NCBI RefSeq assembly: GCF_014655715.1
Contig: NZ_BNBM01000004.1
Coordinates: 195,639 to 259,638 of the forward strand
Direction: 5' to 3'
Length of the DNA stretch: 64,000 nt
Source: Streptomyces lanatus
GTDB taxonomy: Bacteria > Actinomycetota > Actinomycetes > Streptomycetales > Streptomycetaceae
The notes beneath the pieces were generated by a model. The model did not search any database and was not told where the DNA came from. It was given only the letters and a program-made list of their open reading frames with translations. Shown one piece after another: positions 59,250-64,000 of this stretch (position 1 is its first letter; the number at the start of each line of letters is the position of its first letter). Position numbers and translations under genes: made by a program.

Positions 59250-61032
59250 ACTCGTCCGGTTCCTGCGCGAGAAGGTGTGGCTCCTCGGGAACACCCGCTG
59301 GTACGCCCGCGTGGACAGTGTCCGGGGCGAGCTCGTCGAGGTGGAGCGGCTGGGCTACGAGCAGCTCGACGCGCGGGCCCGCGCGGTGGGCGCCTTGCTG
59401 GCCGACCGTACGGCGCCCGGCGCGCACGTCATGCTGATGTATCCATCGGGCCTGGAGTTCTTCGCGGTCTTCCTGGGCTGCCTGTACGCCGGCCGGGTCG
59501 CCGTTCCCGCTCCGCTGCCGGACACCGACCGGCGGGCACTGCGGCGCGCCGAGGGCATCATCCGCGACGCCGGCATCGGCCTGATCCTCAGCGACGCCTC
59601 GCGCAGGCCCGCGCTCAGCGAGTGGCTGGCCGGTGCGGAGCCTGAGCGCCAGGTCGAATGCGTGGCGACGGACAAGGACGTACCGCCGGCGCCGGACGAC
59701 TGGTCACCGGTCTCACAGGACCTTTCGGCGACCGCGTACATCCAGTACACGTCGGGATCGACCAGCGAGCCGCGCGGTGTCGTCATCAGCCACCGCAATC
59801 TGCTGCACAACCTGCTGTCGATCAGGGAGAGGCTGGTCCCAGACGAGGTCCTGGACGAACTGCGCCACGACCCGGCCCCGACGGGTGCCGGATGGCTGCC
59901 GCACTACCACGACATGGGCCTGGTCGGGATGCTGCTCAGCCCGCTCGCCAGCTACGGCAATCTCGTCTTCTGCTCGCCGGTGGCCTTCATCGCCCACCCC
60001 GAGCTGTGGCTCCGGATGATCAGCCGGTACCGGGCCTTCTACACCTTCGCCCCGAATTTCGGCTACGACTGGCTGCTGAGAAGCCTGAAGGGCACCCAGC
60101 TCACCGACCTGGACCCGGAGCTGGACCTGGACTGTCTGCGGTACGCGCTGAGCGGCGGCGAGCCTGTCCGGGCGGACGTCCTCGGCGCGGTCGCCCGCCG
60201 GTTGGCCCCGGTCGGCTTCCGCACGGACATCTGGGCCCCCGGTTACGGCCTCGCCGAGGCCACACTCCTGGTCACCGGCACCCGCTGCGGCCAGGGGCCG
60301 ACCGTGGGGCGCTTCGACCGGGACGCGCTGGAGGCCGGTCAGGCGCTGCCCGCCCCGGACGGCGTCGAGCTCGTCGCCAGCGGCCGGCCCTCCGGCGTGG
60401 ACGTCCGGATCGTCGACCCGGTCACCTCACACCCCGTCAAGGACGGGCAGGTCGGCGAGATCTGGGTGCGCGGCGACAGCGTCGCCCTGGGCTATCTCGG
60501 CAATCCCCGAGCCACCGCCGAGCACTTCGCGGCCACCACCGCCGACGGCGAGGGCCCGTATCTGCGCACCGGGGACCTCGGCTTCTTCCAGGAGGACGAG
60601 CTGTATGTGACGGGCCGCGCCAAGGACCTGATCATCGTCAACGGCCGCAACATCCACCCCCAGGACATCGAACGCGTCGGTGAGACGGCCGACCCGGCCA
60701 CCGGTCCGAGCGCCGCCTTCGCGCTGCCCGACAGCTCCGGTCGCGAACACATCGTGCTGGTCCAGGAGATCCGTCCACGCCAACTCGACGGTCGCAGCGC
60801 CGCGACCCTCGCCGGTCTCATCAGGGAGCGCGTGGCCCGGGACCTGCGGCTCGCCGTGCGGGTCGTCATCGTCGGGCCGATGAGCGTGCCCCGCACCACC
60901 AGCGGCAAGATCCAGCGGTCACGGGCCCGGGAGGAACTCCGGGCGTCCCGCCTGGGCGCGCTGCACTCCGATCTCGTCGCTTCCGACTCTTGTATCGAAC
61001 CGAGGCAAGATACAGTTCGGAGGGACGCATAG
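59239..61032 (+). CDS. Fatty acyl-AMP ligase (FAAL)
   Basis: A 597-residue adenylate-forming enzyme. It has the P-loop YTSGSTSEPRGV (170 on), a GWLPHYHDMGL motif, the SPVAFIAHPELWLRMISRYRAFYTFAPNFGYDWLL stretch specific to the FAAL group, and a late TGDLGFFQEDELYVTGRAKDLIIVNGRN. FAALs activate free fatty acids as acyl-AMP and transfer them to an ACP rather than to CoA. The start is a GTG within the ACP gene (59239 or 59242). It probably loads the starter acyl chain for the PKS on the preceding ACP. Confidence 0.95.
   Translation: MVSELVRFLREKVWLLGNTRWYARVDSVRGELVEVERLGYEQLDARARAVGALLADRTAPGAHVMLMYPSGLEFFAVFLGCLYAGRVAVPAPLPDTDRRALRRAEGIIRDAGIGLILSDASRRPALSEWLAGAEPERQVECVATDKDVPPAPDDWSPVSQDLSATAYIQYTSGSTSEPRGVVISHRNLLHNLLSIRERLVPDEVLDELRHDPAPTGAGWLPHYHDMGLVGMLLSPLASYGNLVFCSPVAFIAHPELWLRMISRYRAFYTFAPNFGYDWLLRSLKGTQLTDLDPELDLDCLRYALSGGEPVRADVLGAVARRLAPVGFRTDIWAPGYGLAEATLLVTGTRCGQGPTVGRFDRDALEAGQALPAPDGVELVASGRPSGVDVRIVDPVTSHPVKDGQVGEIWVRGDSVALGYLGNPRATAEHFAATTADGEGPYLRTGDLGFFQEDELYVTGRAKDLIIVNGRNIHPQDIERVGETADPATGPSAAFALPDSSGREHIVLVQEIRPRQLDGRSAATLAGLIRERVARDLRLAVRVVIVGPMSVPRTTSGKIQRSRAREELRASRLGALHSDLVASDSCIEPRQDTVRRDA
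60990..61019. promoter_or_regulatory. Candidate GntR-type operator at the end of the FAAL gene
   Basis: TGTATC-N12-GATACA (60991-60996, 61009-61014) and an interlocked CGAAC-N14-GTTCG lie just before the GntR-type gene. TTGTAT is also present upstream of the aconitase. AT-rich TTGTAT half-sites fit the GntR family. Role inferred from position. Confidence 0.45.
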
Positions 61033-61076
61033 GGGGCGAGGCTCCGCCGCCCCACGACCGGAAGAGCGCAGGACCG

Positions 61077-61967
61077 ATGCCGAGGCCCAACCTGACCACC
61101 TCCCTGGCCACGCGGCTGGTGGACCTGATGCGTCGCGGCGGCCTCGCGGAGGGCGCCCACATCACCGAGCAGTGGGCGGCCGACGAACTGGACGTCTCCC
61201 GCACCCCGGTGCGCAAGGCGATGCTGTTCCTCACCGAGGTCGGCATCCTGGAACGGGTCCCCCAGCGCGGCTTCTTCCTCACCCGCGACGCGAGCACCCT
61301 CGGCCGACCCGATGCAGGCCTGGCCGAGGACGTGGAGGAGTCGGCGTACTTCCAGATCGCGGACGACCATGTCGGCGGCCGCTTCACCGGGTCGTTCACG
61401 GCGGCCGACATCGCCCGCCGCTACCGGCTGACGCCCCGCCAGGCCGACCGGGTGCTCTCCCGGATGGAGGCCGAGGATCTGCTGCGGCGCAGGACGGGCG
61501 GCCGGGGCTGGGAGTTCCAGCACGTCATGGCGACCGTGGCGGCGCATGACCAGAGCTACCGCTTCCGGATGATCGTCGAGCCGGCCGCGCTGCTGGAGCC
61601 CGGGTTCACCGTGGACGCCGCCGCCTTCGCCCTGCACCGGCGGCAACAGAAGGAGCTGCTGCGCGGGGACATCCTGCTGCTGCCGCGGGCCGAGCTGTTC
61701 CAGGTCAACGCCTCGTTCCACGAGATGCTGGCCGGCTGCTCAGGCAACCAGTTCCTGCTCGACGCCGTACGCCGCCAGAACCGGCTGCGCCGTCTCATCG
61801 AGTACCGCCACCAGCTCGACCGCTCCCGACTCGCCGACCAGGCCCGCGAGCATCTGCGGCTCCTGGACCTGGTGGAACGCGGGGACATGGAGGAGGCGTC
61901 CACCTTCCTCGGCAGGCATCTGGACAACGTGCGGTCGATCAAGACGGGTGCCCGGGCGAGGGACTGA
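61077..61967 (+). CDS. GntR-family (FadR-like) transcriptional regulator
   Basis: A 296-residue regulator. The N-terminal winged helix (ATRLVDLMRRGGLAEGAHITEQWAADELDVSRTPVRKAMLFLTEVGILERVPQRGFFLT) is a clear GntR type; a second winged-helix-like segment follows (FTAADIARRYRLTPRQADRVLSRMEAEDLLRRR), then an FCD-like helical ligand-binding domain with MIVEPAALLEPGF and a C-terminal HLRLLDLVERGDMEEASTFLGRHL. Its ATG follows AGGA. FadR-like proteins often sense acyl compounds, which would suit an operon making a fatty acyl product. It lies 44 bases after the FAAL gene and probably controls the cluster. Confidence 0.85.
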   Translation: MPRPNLTTSLATRLVDLMRRGGLAEGAHITEQWAADELDVSRTPVRKAMLFLTEVGILERVPQRGFFLTRDASTLGRPDAGLAEDVEESAYFQIADDHVGGRFTGSFTAADIARRYRLTPRQADRVLSRMEAEDLLRRRTGGRGWEFQHVMATVAAHDQSYRFRMIVEPAALLEPGFTVDAAAFALHRRQQKELLRGDILLLPRAELFQVNASFHEMLAGCSGNQFLLDAVRRQNRLRRLIEYRHQLDRSRLADQAREHLRLLDLVERGDMEEASTFLGRHLDNVRSIKTGARARD

Positions 61968-62012
61968 ACCACTTCGGGCATCCCACTCGCCCTCTTCACG
62001 CACGCCCCGATC

Positions 62013-62042
62013 GATTGTATTAATGAGCGGTATAGAACAATC
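62013..62042. promoter_or_regulatory. Inverted repeat upstream of the aconitase-like gene
   Basis: GATTGT-N18-ACAATC (62013-62018, 62037-62042) in the 123-base space before the aconitase start. The left part contains TTGTAT, as in the candidate site upstream of the GntR-type gene. A shared site would put both genes under the same regulator; this is inference. Confidence 0.4.
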
Positions 62043-62090
62043 CAGCTCGGATACCGCCACCGCCGGGCGCTCCTACGACCGCAGGGGATC

Positions 62091-64000
<1,910 letters not shown>

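Overview
The window is very GC-rich, with strong third-position G/C bias, many GTG starts, frequent 4-base stop/start overlaps and long Arg/Pro-rich shadow frames on antisense strands. Together with the protein families present (SpoIIE/PP2C phosphatase, Methyltransf_19-type methyltransferase, DUF6479, DUF6766, ECF42, type I PKS), this points to a Streptomyces or close relative, probably a chromosome-arm (accessory) segment. All family names come from reading motifs by eye; no database search was run.

Left part (0-24 kb). An AbgT-type transporter, an amidohydrolase and a divergent AsnC-type regulator look like a small peptide/amide catabolic unit, but the regulator is fused in frame to a zinc metalloprotease domain. 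Then come a lipoprotein, an endonuclease/exonuclease/phosphatase protein, a secreted tripeptidyl-aminopeptidase-like hydrolase, a TPR-CHAT protease cassette with two divergent partners and a 36-residue downstream peptide (9.8-15.0 kb), a three-gene membrane operon, a pyruvate-oxidase-like ThDP enzyme and small accessory genes. This half is rich in deletion scars: remnants of an aldo/keto reductase, an F420-dependent luciferase-like oxidoreductase, possibly an isochorismatase, a PadR regulator, a frameshifted minus-strand gene and a truncated membrane protein.

Middle (23.5-48.3 kb). Mostly intact accessory genes: an ABC/FtsX transporter behind a PadR-like operator, an SDR, a GAF-PAS-GAF-PP2C phosphatase, an ArsR-like regulator, an I36-type inhibitor, methyltransferases, an NCS1 permease with a Cys-rich tail, an AraC regulator, a cupin, an ECF42 sigma factor with its DGPF and VOC partners, a dehydrogenase/TetR divergent pair with two palindromic operators, a DHA2 drug exporter, a nitronate monooxygenase, a P450 and an M1 peptidase.

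Right part (48.3-64 kb). This is the most interesting region: a compact operon of tightly spaced genes coding for a single-module highly reducing PKS with every reductive domain and a C-methyltransferase (KS-AT-DH-MT-ER-KR-ACP), a single protein joining an aldehyde dehydrogenase to a cytochrome P450, a free-standing ACP and a fatty acyl-AMP ligase. A GntR-type regulator and a divergent aconitase-like protein, cut by the window end, follow. The simplest model is that the FAAL activates a fatty acid and loads it on the ACP, the PKS extends and methylates it iteratively, and the ALDH-P450 protein releases or tailors the chain, because no thioesterase is present. The aconitase could be a tailoring enzyme or a self-resistance copy. 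A perfect 16-bp palindrome lies upstream of the PKS.
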